A stretch of 16,074 nt of DNA from Candidatus Woesearchaeota archaeon (GCA_030591125.1 JAUVBP010000003.1:1-16074); one strand, 5' to 3'; numbered from the stretch's first letter, positions 6,933 to 12,940 are shown. Numbers and translations: made by a program. The notes: generated from the letters alone by a model not told the origin.

Positions 6933-8264
6933 TTAACGTTCAGCATACCTTGAACAGCAGGTCATGCCGAATGTCTTGTCTGTGACACCAGCATCATAAG
7001 CGAACATCGCCCTATATACATAGACCATATTCACATAATTCTGAGTCTCATCAAGAAGTGGTATGCCAACACCACCCACACTCCTTACAGAACGCCTCAA
7101 TGCTTCCATGCTAGCATTATATCTTGATGCTACAAATCTCTCATCACCATTGAAATGTAAGAATAGTTCTGCAAGGTGCTTGACCAGTGCATCTGTGAAC
7201 AGCATAGGACTGAGCCGCGGGTCGATCTGCATTATATGATGGTTGACTGCGAGGTCAACCTCAAGCTTTTTCTCATCATCTGTCTTCAGAGGGCGCACGC
7301 CTGAGAGATATATCATCTCGTCTTCTGCTCTCTGACGCGCACGTGCCTCACGCTCTATCTCAGGCACTCTACTCATGGCCTGCTTTATCTCCTGTTTGTA
7401 TATCTCGAATGCCTCATCACCTCTTGCGACACGGTCTTCTGCATCAGCCAATAGACGATAATGGCTCTCAAGACGCCACGCATTCGAGTTGAAGTTTGAC
7501 ATCAATTGTTCTTTGACTTCATGTGAAGATGATGTGAGATCCACTCTCCTGAGCATGCGTCCGAGGAAAGCATCCCTGGCAACTCTTGCATCTGATCTCA
7601 AGTCTCTTGCTATAGAATACTGGCGCCGGCCAGACTTCCATGTGTATGGCTCTCTTGCCCTTGCACGAGATACATAATTCCAGGTGGATTCTATGAACTG
7701 CGCATCTCCTAGCGCTCCTGCTTTTGACACGATGTGTCTGCCGAATCTTGATTCCTGTTTGAGTATCGCCAATGCGAACATCGGATCGACTGGCCAGGTG
7801 TCTTTGTATTTCTCTACTGCATCAAGAAGATACGGGAAGTATTTCCTTGCTTCAGGCGTCCTTCTGAGGAACCTGTCCCAGTCATACTCTGGTTGTTCAC
7901 CTTTTGCTTTGATTATCTGTAGTGCAGCGTGGGAGAGGAGGAACCTCTGGTCAGTCACCTTCTCATCAAGCATTTCTATCTCATCATTGAGCTCAAAATA
8001 CGTGGCCTGCACCCCTTCATTGGCAGCGCTCAGTTCTGCTATATCTTTCTCATACTGAGTTTCCTGATGGGTGAGTTTCTGTTCAAGAGATGATATCTGC
8101 TTAGAAAGCATCTGCTCAACTTCGCTCCTGCTGATGACAAACTCTGAAATGGCTCCGCCCAGGAGTGCACTGACACCTATTGTAGCTAGAACTCCCCCTG
8201 TAAGCAATACCTTGCGATTCATTGTAGTGACATGCTCCCTTATGTCCTTTAGCGATCTCATATT
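6933..8264 (-). CDS. Membrane-anchored SLT-type lytic transglycosylase-like protein
   Basis: 443 residues from ATG 8264. One N-terminal transmembrane helix (about 20-42, VLLTGGVLATIGVSALLGGAI) is followed by a coiled coil (about 45-110) and an SLT domain: DPMFALAILKQESRFGR with the presumed catalytic Glu at about 171, SKAGALGDAQFIESTW (about 180-195), and after a long charged helical insertion (about 200-345) the second half, DPRLSPMLFTDALVKHLAELF, SRYNAS (about 380-385) and GIPLLDETQNYV (about 400-411). SLT enzymes cleave the MurNAc-GlcNAc bond of bacterial peptidoglycan; with this topology the domain faces outward. The split by roughly 145 residues is unusual. The upstream GTG at 8273 is possible, but GGTG lies 8 bases before the ATG at 8264. 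The promoter is weak (ATTATTTGA near 8322-8330, minus strand). Membership in the SLT fold is well supported; activity is not shown. Confidence 0.88.
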   Translation of the reverse strand, partial: NMRSLKDIREHVTTMNRKVLLTGGVLATIGVSALLGGAISEFVISRSEVEQMLSKQISSLEQKLTHQETQYEKDIAELSAANEGVQATYFELNDEIEMLDEKVTDQRFLLSHAALQIIKAKGEQPEYDWDRFLRRTPEARKYFPYLLDAVEKYKDTWPVDPMFALAILKQESRFGRHIVSKAGALGDAQFIESTWNYVSRARAREPYTWKSGRRQYSIARDLRSDARVARDAFLGRMLRRVDLTSSSHEVKEQLMSNFNSNAWRLESHYRLLADAEDRVARGDEAFEIYKQEIKQAMSRVPEIEREARARQRAEDEMIYLSGVRPLKTDDEKKLEVDLAVNHHIMQIDPRLSPMLFTDALVKHLAELFLHFNGDERFVASRYNASMEALRRSVRSVGGVGIPLLDETQNYVNMVYVYRAMFAYDAGVTDKTFGMTCCSRYAER

Positions 8265-8342
8265 CAACACCAATATCCAGAAGATTAAGAGGCATCTGGA
8301 AACATCTACCTCTTATTTTGTCAAATAATCACTCTCAACCAC

Positions 8343-8351
8343 ATTATAAAT
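8343..8351 (+). promoter_or_regulatory. TATA box of the candidate RNA at 8368
   Basis: ATTATAAAT lies 21-26 bases before the left arm of the 10-bp inverted repeat, the spacing expected for a transcript starting near 8368-8373. No annotated protein gene on the plus strand follows. Confidence 0.5.
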
Positions 8352-8367
8352 GTTTCGGATGTATAAG

Positions 8368-8485
8368 TGCCAGCACCACCGCCTAGCGAGCTTACAGAGC
8401 CAGAATCAGCAATAATCGCAGTTCAGCAAAAAGAAGCAGTACAAGATACATAGCGAGCGCGAGGTGCTGGCAGGCATACAAGTAA
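8368..8485 (+). ncRNA. Candidate structured RNA closed by a 10-bp stem
   Basis: TGCCAGCACC (8368-8377) is perfectly complementary to GGTGCTGGCA (8463-8472), 85 bases apart, and a TATA box sits at the right distance upstream. TAGCGAGC occurs twice, at 8384-8391 and 8451-8458, just inside the two arms. ACA at 8478-8480 follows the stem, so an H/ACA guide RNA was considered, but no pseudouridylation pocket is evident. It lacks the conserved 5S rRNA, tRNA and RNase P motifs. The same stretch also reads as a 28-codon frame starting at the GTG at 8367 (VPAPPPSELTEPESA...) and ending at the TAG at 8451, so a leaderless micro-protein is the main alternative. Confidence 0.35.
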
Positions 8486-8520
8486 AAAACAGAAATCCCA
8501 CACCATGGACTTCACTAAAC

Positions 8521-8910
8521 CTACTCCTCCCCGCCATACGTTCTCTTCACCAACCCCTCTATCTCTCCGCCGACAATCATACTAGGTGGCTTTGCAGGAT
8601 ATACCTCAACAAGAGCTTCCAGGCTTTCATCATTTTTCCATAAGGAAGGGAGTACTGCTCCTGCTATGCCTCCCACGATCCCAAGACCTATTATGCAGGT
8701 AGGTGCAAAGAAGAGACCTCCAGCATACCCCATGACAATAGCATCGTACAGGCCGGGTGAATCAGTTACAACACATATCTTATCATATAACAATTCTGCT
8801 ACAGGGCCATATCCTAATGTCTGTGCTATTGCTATTGGAACTCCTATGAACGCACCTATCTTGGATCCTTTAAGTGCTCGCTTCTCAAGTTCAGAAATCT
8901 GCTTTCCCAT
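8521..8910 (-). CDS. Small membrane protein, unknown family
   Basis: 129 residues from ATG 8910 (MGKQISELEKRALKG). Two clear hydrophobic regions are seen: GAFIGVPIAIAQTLGYG (about 18-34) and a long one from IVMGYAGGLFFAPTC through GLGIVGGIAGAVLP (about 59-90), which may cross twice. The C-terminal part is soluble (WKNDESLEALVEVYPAKPPS... KRTYGGEE). The frame extends to 8964, but a TATA box (minus strand, 8933-8942) centred about 27 bases before 8910 supports the shorter form. No family recognised. It stands between the candidate RNA and the RNA methyltransferase gene, on the same strand as the latter but with its own promoter. Confidence 0.72.
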   Translation of the reverse strand: MGKQISELEKRALKGSKIGAFIGVPIAIAQTLGYGPVAELLYDKICVVTDSPGLYDAIVMGYAGGLFFAPTCIIGLGIVGGIAGAVLPSLWKNDESLEALVEVYPAKPPSMIVGGEIEGLVKRTYGGEE

Positions 8911-8932
8911 ACAGTATATTAGGGAATTGACG

Positions 8933-8942
8933 TTTATATAAT
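8933..8942 (-). promoter_or_regulatory. TATA box of the gene at 8521-8910
   Basis: The minus strand reads ATTATATAAA, centred about 27 bases before the ATG at 8910. It favours this start over the upstream one at 8964. Confidence 0.6.
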
Positions 8943-8979
8943 TTCGTCCATCATTATTTAACAATACGCAAAAGAAGTA

Positions 8980-10086
8980 TCACTCTTTCCGCACGAGCTC
9001 AACAACACTCTCGCTATGCGGTGTCTGAGGGAAGAGGTCAAACAGTGCAGCACTCTTGACTTTATACTCCCTGAACTTAAGTATGTCTTTTGCCAGCTGT
9101 TGCACATTGCAGGATACATACACGATCACAGAAGGTTTCAACCTGTTCAATGTCTGTATCGTCTTTGGATTCATGCCGGAACGTGGAGGATCAGTTATGA
9201 CGAACAGCTTCGAAGGCAGTTCCACCTTGCTCAACTGTTTTGCATCCATGCAGAGAGCTTCTGCCTTGACACCATTCACAGCAATATTCTTCTTTGCAGT
9301 GTCGATAGAGCCCTGGAACTCTTCCACTATTGTCACGCCAGAGAAAAGATCCGCATTTATGATACCGAAAGTCCCGACACCGCCATAGAGATCCAGAAGA
9401 TGGTATCCTGACGTGTCGCACTTCTGCAACAGTCCACGCACATATTCCTGCATCTTCTCTGCCATCACATAATTATTCTGGAAGAACCCCTGCACCGAAT
9501 ACAGGAACTCCTTGCCGAGATACTTCTCTTTTAACATATCAACACCTTTGACAACAAAGAAATCTTCTGAAGTGCTGTGGTCTGTCTTACTAGGTACATA
9601 AGTGACGACAACATTGTTCGCAGTCGTCTTGGCAGCAAATTCCTTGACTTTCTCTATCGCTTCCTGTATCTTGGTAGAGTCTGAATTCAACACAAAAGAT
9701 ATCGACGAGTCTTCTTGAGGTGTCCGCACGACCGCATACCTGAAAGTGCCGCTGTGCTGCACGACCTTGAAATAATCAGCACCTGAGAAAGATTCCCTCA
9801 CTTCTGAAGCAAGAGCATTCAACCGTGGATTGGATATCACGCATCCCTTGACATCTACTATTGTCTTCCAATCACCCTTCTTCCTGAAGCCTAGTCCATT
9901 TGCATGGAATATGAAATCCATCCTGTTACGATACTCATACTCTGGTCCAGAGAACACCTGCACATCAACATCCCCGACAGCACGGGCCAAGACTGCCTTC
10001 TTGTTCTCAAGCTGCACATCATATTCTATGTGCTGCGCTGAACAACCGCCACACTTCAGGAAATAGGGGCATTTAGGTTCTGCCAT
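8980..10086 (-). CDS. Fe-S RNA (uracil-C5)-methyltransferase, TrmA/RumA family
   Basis: 368 residues from ATG 10086 (MAEPKCPYF). An N-terminal [4Fe-4S] motif, C6-x5-C12-x2-C15 with a fourth Cys at C82 (VKGCVIS), marks the RumA-like group. Next come the family motif QGFFQNN (199-205), SAM-binding DLYGGVGTFG (232-241), TDPPRSGMNP (298-307), the catalytic nucleophile C326 in YVSCNVQQ and the general base E359 in HSESVVEL. The archaeal branch includes the Pyrococcus enzyme that makes m5U54 in tRNA; a 23S rRNA target is the alternative. The family is thought to have entered archaea from bacteria. A TATA element centred 24 bases before 10086 argues against the upstream start at 10134. It diverges from a transporter gene and appears to share its TATA element. 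Confidence 0.95.
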   Translation of the reverse strand: MAEPKCPYFLKCGGCSAQHIEYDVQLENKKAVLARAVGDVDVQVFSGPEYEYRNRMDFIFHANGLGFRKKGDWKTIVDVKGCVISNPRLNALASEVRESFSGADYFKVVQHSGTFRYAVVRTPQEDSSISFVLNSDSTKIQEAIEKVKEFAAKTTANNVVVTYVPSKTDHSTSEDFFVVKGVDMLKEKYLGKEFLYSVQGFFQNNYVMAEKMQEYVRGLLQKCDTSGYHLLDLYGGVGTFGIINADLFSGVTIVEEFQGSIDTAKKNIAVNGVKAEALCMDAKQLSKVELPSKLFVITDPPRSGMNPKTIQTLNRLKPSVIVYVSCNVQQLAKDILKFREYKVKSAALFDLFPQTPHSESVVELVRKE

Positions 10087-10104
10087 ATGGGCGGGTCCAT
10101 CAGC

Positions 10105-10116
10105 TAAATATTTAAA
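10105..10116. promoter_or_regulatory. Shared, symmetric TATA element for two divergent genes
   Basis: The element reads TAAATATTTAAA, a near-palindrome made of AAATATTT and TTTAAA. Its centre is about 24 bases from the ATG at 10086 on the minus strand and about 28-30 bases from the ATG at 10141 on the plus strand. Only 54 bases separate the two start codons and no second AT-rich element is present, so both promoters appear to use it. Confidence 0.5.
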
Positions 10117-10132
10117 TGAATCGGACTTCTGC

Positions 10133-10149
10133 ATGGTTCAATGAACCAT
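10133..10149. promoter_or_regulatory. 17-bp perfect palindrome over the transporter start codon
   Basis: ATGGTTCA-A-TGAACCAT is a perfect 8+1+8 inverted repeat; the ATG at 10141 falls at its centre. It is positioned to hide the start codon in an RNA hairpin or to act as an operator at the transcription start. Confidence 0.5.
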
Positions 10150-10617
10150 TCAATAAAAGTGGGTGTGAGTTTCGGCATCACTTCGGGTATAATCACCACT
10201 CTCGGCCTGATGGTGGGCCTGTATGCAGGCACTCATTCAAAGCTTGCAGTGCTTGGAGGCATCCTGACAATAGCGATCGCTGATGCACTCTCTGATGCAT
10301 TGGGGATCCATGTATCTGAGGAGTCTGAAGGCAAGCATTCAGACAAGGAGATCTGGCAATCGACATTGGCCACATTCATCTCAAAATTCCTCTTCGCTCT
10401 CACGTTCATCATACCAGTACTCCTCTTATCCCTCAAGACAGCGATGATTGTAGGGGTCATATGGGGTATCCTCGCACTAGGTGCGTTCAGTTTCAAGATA
10501 GCAAAGGACCAGAAGACCAAGCCCTGCAAGGTGGTCTGTGAGCACATAGGGATAGCCATCCTGGTTGTCATTGCAACATACTTTGTGGGCAAGGGCATTG
10601 CAGCAATCTTTGGATAG
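10141..10617 (+). CDS. VIT1/CCC1-family-like metal transporter
   Basis: 158 residues, nearly all membrane-embedded. The N-terminal half, GVSFGITSGIITTLGLMVGL (about 8-27) and VLGGILTIAIADALSDALGIHVSEESEG (about 37-64), matches the VIT/CCC1 pattern G-x(n)-DG-x(n)-T-x-G followed by A-x-x-x-S-x-x-x-G-x-x-x-S-x-x-S-E, with changes (Ser in place of the usual Asp in SGI). TM3 and TM4 (IWQSTLATFISKFLFALTFIIPVLLL, AMIVGVIWGILALGAFSFKI) and TM5 (IAILVVIATYFVGKGIAAIF) complete five segments. The cytoplasmic metal-binding domain of the plant and yeast proteins is absent, as in other short microbial forms. Members move Fe(2+) or Mn(2+) across membranes; the ion here is not known. A palindrome covers the start codon, hinting at metal-dependent control. 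Confidence 0.8.
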   Translation: MNHSIKVGVSFGITSGIITTLGLMVGLYAGTHSKLAVLGGILTIAIADALSDALGIHVSEESEGKHSDKEIWQSTLATFISKFLFALTFIIPVLLLSLKTAMIVGVIWGILALGAFSFKIAKDQKTKPCKVVCEHIGIAILVVIATYFVGKGIAAIFG

Positions 10618-10671
10618 TACTCTTAGACCCTACAGACCCAAATTACGACCTTCTTAGCCTCTACCACAACC

Positions 10672-10679
10672 TTTATATA
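10672..10679 (+). promoter_or_regulatory. TATA box of rps12
   Basis: TTTATATA is centred 26 bases before the ATG at 10702. This shows rps12 starts its own transcript rather than being read from upstream genes. Confidence 0.65.
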
Positions 10680-10701
10680 CAGCTTATTTTTCCACAGCAT
10701 C

Positions 10702-11139
10702 ATGGGAAATAAAGCTAATGGCCTCAGAGCAGGCACCAAATGCGTGAAAAGGCGAAGAACATCCAGATGGAGCGATAAATGGTTCGTTAAGCGCGCCTTG
10801 AACCTGAAGAAGAAATCAGACCCGCTTGTCGGTGCTTCACAGGCCAAAGGCATCGTTCTGGAGAAAGTTCAGCTTGAAGCAAAGCAGCCTAACTCAGCCA
10901 TGAGGAAGTGCGCCCGTGTCCAGCTCGTGAAGAATGGCAAGCAGATAACCGCTTTCCTGCCAGGTGATGGAGCTACTAAGCTTATTGATGAGCACGATGA
11001 GGTTGTCATCGAGTGCATCGGCGGTAAGATGGGACGGTCCAAAGGAGATATTCCTGGCGTAAGATGGCAGGTCATCAAGGTAAATGATCAATCACTCAAG
11101 GCTCTTCTAGAGGGCAAGATAGAGAAGGCAAGGAAGTAA
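10702..11139 (+). CDS. rps12: 30S ribosomal protein uS12
   Basis: 145 residues, the normal archaeal/eukaryotic-type length. Characteristic segments are the basic N-terminus [11 protein letters not shown]...[18 protein letters not shown], the decoding-site loop [20 protein letters not shown] (about 60-79), [22 protein letters not shown], and [17 protein letters not shown]. uS12 lines the decoding centre of the small subunit and monitors codon-anticodon pairing. rps7 follows 2 bases later as a two-gene operon. The usual archaeal neighbours upstream (RNA polymerase A subunits, L30e, NusA-like) are missing; a VIT-like transporter precedes it. Confidence 0.98.
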   Translation: MGNKANGLRAGTKCVKRRRTSRWSDKWFVKRALNLKKKSDPLVGASQAKGIVLEKVQLEAKQPNSAMRKCARVQLVKNGKQITAFLPGDGATKLIDEHDEVVIECIGGKMGRSKGDIPGVRWQVIKVNDQSLKALLEGKIEKARK

Positions 11140-11141
11140 AA

Positions 11142-11738
11142 ATGGAGATTCTAGCATTCAACAGGTGGGGCACAGACGGGATAACTGTAGAGGATCCTGG
11201 GCTCAAGGACTATATCTGCATCAAGCCGAGGATAGTGCCTATGACCGGCGGCAAGACCGCTAAGTTCCGGTTCCACAAGGCGAATGTGTTCATAATCGAG
11301 AGGCTCATGAACCGTATCATGAACCCAGGTCACAAGTCAAAGAAGCACCTGATAAGTTCAGGGGACATGACAGGCAAGGGCAATACTGCATATAAGATCA
11401 TGGAACAGGCGCTTGAGATCATCGAGCAGAGGACCAAGGAGAACCCTATAGCTGTCGTCGTGAAGGCGATAGAGAATGCTGCACCCAGGGAAGAGATAGT
11501 CACCATCGAGTATGGTGGAGCGAAATACCCTAAGGCAGTAGAGGTTGCTCCTATGCGGAGGGTCGACCAGGCCCTGAAGTTCATGACCCAGAGCTCTTGC
11601 CAGAAGGCATTCAACTCCAAGAGAAGCATAGTAGCATGCCTTGCGGATGAGATACTTAATGCTTACAGTAAGTCCGGCCAGTCCGGCGCTATTTCCAAGA
11701 AGCTCGAGACCGAGCGTCAGGCAGACAGTTCTAGGTAA
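11142..11738 (+). CDS. rps7: 30S ribosomal protein uS7
   Basis: 198 residues, in the archaeal range. It carries the uS7 core: IERLMNRIMNPGHKSKKH (about 50-67), GKGNTAYKIMEQALEIIEQRTKENPIAVVVKAIENAAPREEI, GGAKYPKAVEVAPMRRVDQALKFM, and the C-terminal helix SIVACLADEILNAYSKSGQSGAISKKLE. uS7 starts assembly of the small-subunit head and contacts E-site tRNA. The gene begins 2 bases after rps12, with AAGGAA inside the rps12 end serving as a possible ribosome-binding site. EF-1alpha and uS10, which commonly follow in archaea, are absent. Confidence 0.98.
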   Translation: MEILAFNRWGTDGITVEDPGLKDYICIKPRIVPMTGGKTAKFRFHKANVFIIERLMNRIMNPGHKSKKHLISSGDMTGKGNTAYKIMEQALEIIEQRTKENPIAVVVKAIENAAPREEIVTIEYGGAKYPKAVEVAPMRRVDQALKFMTQSSCQKAFNSKRSIVACLADEILNAYSKSGQSGAISKKLETERQADSSR

Positions 11739-11776
11739 ACAGGTAATTTACATCGCTTGCTAAGGGATAGACGACA

Positions 11777-11827
11777 GTGTCATAAAATTAACAAGGATTT
11801 TATGACGCCAAAGACCGAAGGTCTTTG
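11777..11827 (+). promoter_or_regulatory. Two back-to-back hairpins in the leader of the 106-residue protein gene
   Basis: Hairpin 1: GTCATAAAAT (11779-11788) with ATTTTATGAC (11797-11806), a perfect 10-bp stem extended by a T-G and a G-C pair, with an 8-base loop. Hairpin 2: CAAAGACC (11809-11816) with GGTCTTTG (11820-11827), a perfect 8-bp stem with loop GAA. They lie between rps7 and the next gene, upstream of a strong Shine-Dalgarno. They could end the rps7 transcript, act as a processing site, or control the next gene. Confidence 0.5.
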
Positions 11828-11862
11828 AGTGTCTAAAAAAGAGAGAGTGGAGGAGAAGCAAA

Positions 11863-12183
11863 ATGGAGAAACTTAAACCGAGAGATGTACAGCACCTACG
11901 GATGGTAGGTAAGATTTCTGGCGAAGAGTACGCAGTCATAAACAATATACAGGCACGTGGAGGTCTGAAACCGATAGTCGAGAGCAGGGATGCTTTGAGG
12001 GCAGATTCTCTCGAAGGGCAATTGATCGCTTTCTACAATGGCGGGAGTGAGCCTGTTGCAGATATTCGGATTGGCGGCAATATCAGAGTATACAGACAGC
12101 AGCATGCTGAACTTGCTGACAGTGTCATCAGTGGACTTGAAGCTGCAGGTTACAATTCAGATCGATATGAGACAATAAACTAA
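11863..12183 (+). CDS. Small soluble hypothetical protein
   Basis: 106 residues, MEKLKPRDVQHLRMVGKISGEEYAVINNI and so on; mixed charge, no signal peptide or membrane segment. The middle (EGQLIAFYNGGSEPVADIRIGGNIRVY) looks like beta strands, and the C-terminus (HAELADSVISGLEAAGYNSDRYETIN) is helical. No family is recognised. The ATG is well supported: GGAGGAG (11849-11855) lies 7 bases upstream, a strong ribosome-binding site in a region where most genes look leaderless. It may share the rps12-rps7 transcript or start from a weak TAATTTA element at 11744-11750. A clear T tract follows the stop, so it ends its transcription unit. Confidence 0.7.
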   Translation: MEKLKPRDVQHLRMVGKISGEEYAVINNIQARGGLKPIVESRDALRADSLEGQLIAFYNGGSEPVADIRIGGNIRVYRQQHAELADSVISGLEAAGYNSDRYETIN

Positions 12184-12184
12184 A

Positions 12185-12198
12185 TTTTTCTTTTTTTT
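12185..12198 (+). terminator. T-tract terminator
   Basis: TTTTTCTTTTTTTT begins 2 bases after the TAA at 12181-12183. This is a strong U-rich archaeal stop signal for the gene at 11863, and probably for the preceding ribosomal genes if they are co-transcribed. Confidence 0.65.
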
Positions 12199-12392
12199 AT
12201 CATCTTATTTCTGATTACCATTTTGTAACAGAGTAGATATTAGTGGCCAAATCTGTATACTCAAAACAGGTTCAGCTTATAAACATCTCAACAAGATACC
12301 TTGATTTCTAAAACGCAAAACACGCGTTTAAAGCCTTGAAACCAAAGAAATCGAGTAAAGGAAATATGGGAAACGAGGGAAAAATCGGAACG

Positions 12393-12401
12393 TTTATATA
12401 T
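12393..12401 (+). promoter_or_regulatory. TATA box without a following protein start
   Basis: TTTATATAT matches the promoters of sure genes nearby. A start of transcription near 12422 would give no useful start codon (the ATG at 12430 is closed after 5 codons), which points to a non-coding transcript. Confidence 0.45.
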
Positions 12402-12421
12402 CAGGACGGCGTAGGTAATCT

Positions 12422-12501
12422 TAGGTCAGATGAGAACAACTCGATGAGAGATCCTGGGCGACAGGCCAGGGTCATACGAAGACTTGTTGTGGAAATTTTT
12501 T
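12422..12501 (+). ncRNA. Candidate small RNA, about 80 bases
   Basis: It is bounded by the TATA box at 12393 and a TTTTTT run at 12496-12501. Inside, GATCCTGG (12450-12457) pairs with CCAGGGTC (12466-12473; one G-U) around an 8-base loop, and AACAA (12435-12439) can pair with TTGTT (12484-12488) to close the structure. Neither box C/D (no CTGA) nor tRNA features are present. Class unknown. Confidence 0.3.
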
Positions 12502-12544
12502 CAGCAAAAAACGGTTCATGATCTCTTTGGGGGGTGGTTTGGAC

Positions 12545-12575
12545 CTGCTTGCGCGAAGCCTCTTTGCGCAAGCAG
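12545..12575 (+). terminator. 14-bp hairpin followed by T-rich DNA
   Basis: CTGCTTGCGCGAAG (12545-12558) pairs throughout with CTTTGCGCAAGCAG (12562-12575; one G-U) around a CCT loop. It is followed by TATCCTTTTCTTT. It looks like a bacterial-style intrinsic terminator or a very stable RNA hairpin, and is the strongest stem in the window. Confidence 0.5.
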
Positions 12576-12615
12576 TATCCTTTTCTTTACAGCAAAAAAG
12601 TGTACGGTGACGTTT

Positions 12616-12867
12616 ATGGAGCTTGAAATATATTACGACACACAAGAGCATCAAGAGACACAGGACTCACATCATGGGTTTATGATGCACGCAAGGAACG
12701 CGGCAAAGGCAGTCCTTCTTGTGTTATCGCTTACCACAGTCTGGTATGCAGTCATGCTCCTGACAGGATGGTACGACCCTGTATTCCATATGTTCGCAGT
12801 GTTCTCATCAGCGATCATGACAAGAATAGCGCCTTCTTCAGGACTGATCTCTAAGTTGGCAGACTGA
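12616..12867 (+). CDS. Small membrane protein, unknown family
   Basis: 83 residues: an acidic, histidine-rich N-terminus (MELEIYYDTQEHQETQDSHHG), then two hydrophobic segments, AVLLVLSLTTVWYAVMLLTGW (about 31-51) and VFHMFAVFSSAIMTRIA (about 55-71). The frame is open further upstream to 12484, but that part runs through the strong hairpin and reads as low-quality sequence. The ATG at 12616 has GGTGA (12606-12610) at 5 bases, an acceptable ribosome-binding site. The MM at 12682 is another possible start. It precedes the six-helix membrane protein gene, which has its own TATA box. No function can be assigned. Confidence 0.6.
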   Translation: MELEIYYDTQEHQETQDSHHGFMMHARNAAKAVLLVLSLTTVWYAVMLLTGWYDPVFHMFAVFSSAIMTRIAPSSGLISKLAD

Positions 12868-12910
12868 TTCTTCACAATGTGCTAAAGCCTGCTTCGTCAC
12901 ACCAAAAAAC

Positions 12911-12920
12911 TTTATAAATA
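12911..12920 (+). promoter_or_regulatory. TATA box of the gene at 12941
   Basis: TTTATAAATA is centred 26 bases before the ATG at 12941, predicting a leaderless transcript. Confidence 0.65.
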
Positions 12921-12940
12921 ACAAAACAAATGCAGATACC

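Larger units (their letters stand above)
12199..12615. other. 430-base stretch without a secure gene
   Basis: This holds a TATA-like TTATAAA (12277-12283), a 6-bp hairpin (AAACGC/GCGTTT at about 12311-12329), a weak 51-codon frame from ATG 12366 (MGNEGKIGTFIYQDGVGNLR... to the TGA at 12519-12521, with AAAGGA before the ATG), a strong TATA box at 12393-12401 inside that frame, a candidate small RNA and a 14-bp hairpin. The short frame has balanced protein-like composition but no recognisable motif; I do not call it a gene (about 0.25 likely). Confidence 0.5.

Noticed and set aside
8368..8472. 5S rRNA, tRNA or RNase P RNA in the closed structure
   Set aside because: The length recalls 5S rRNA, but its conserved internal segments, the tRNA T-loop and the RNase P core are all missing.
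8504..8586. Short plus-strand frame from ATG 8504
   Set aside because: It runs only about 27 codons into the opposite-strand gene at 8521-8910, with Pro/Ser/Arg-rich shadow-like composition.
12484..12615. Upstream extension of the small membrane protein at 12616
   Set aside because: The extension runs through the TTTTTT run and the 14-bp hairpin and looks non-coding, while GGTGA precedes the ATG at 12616.
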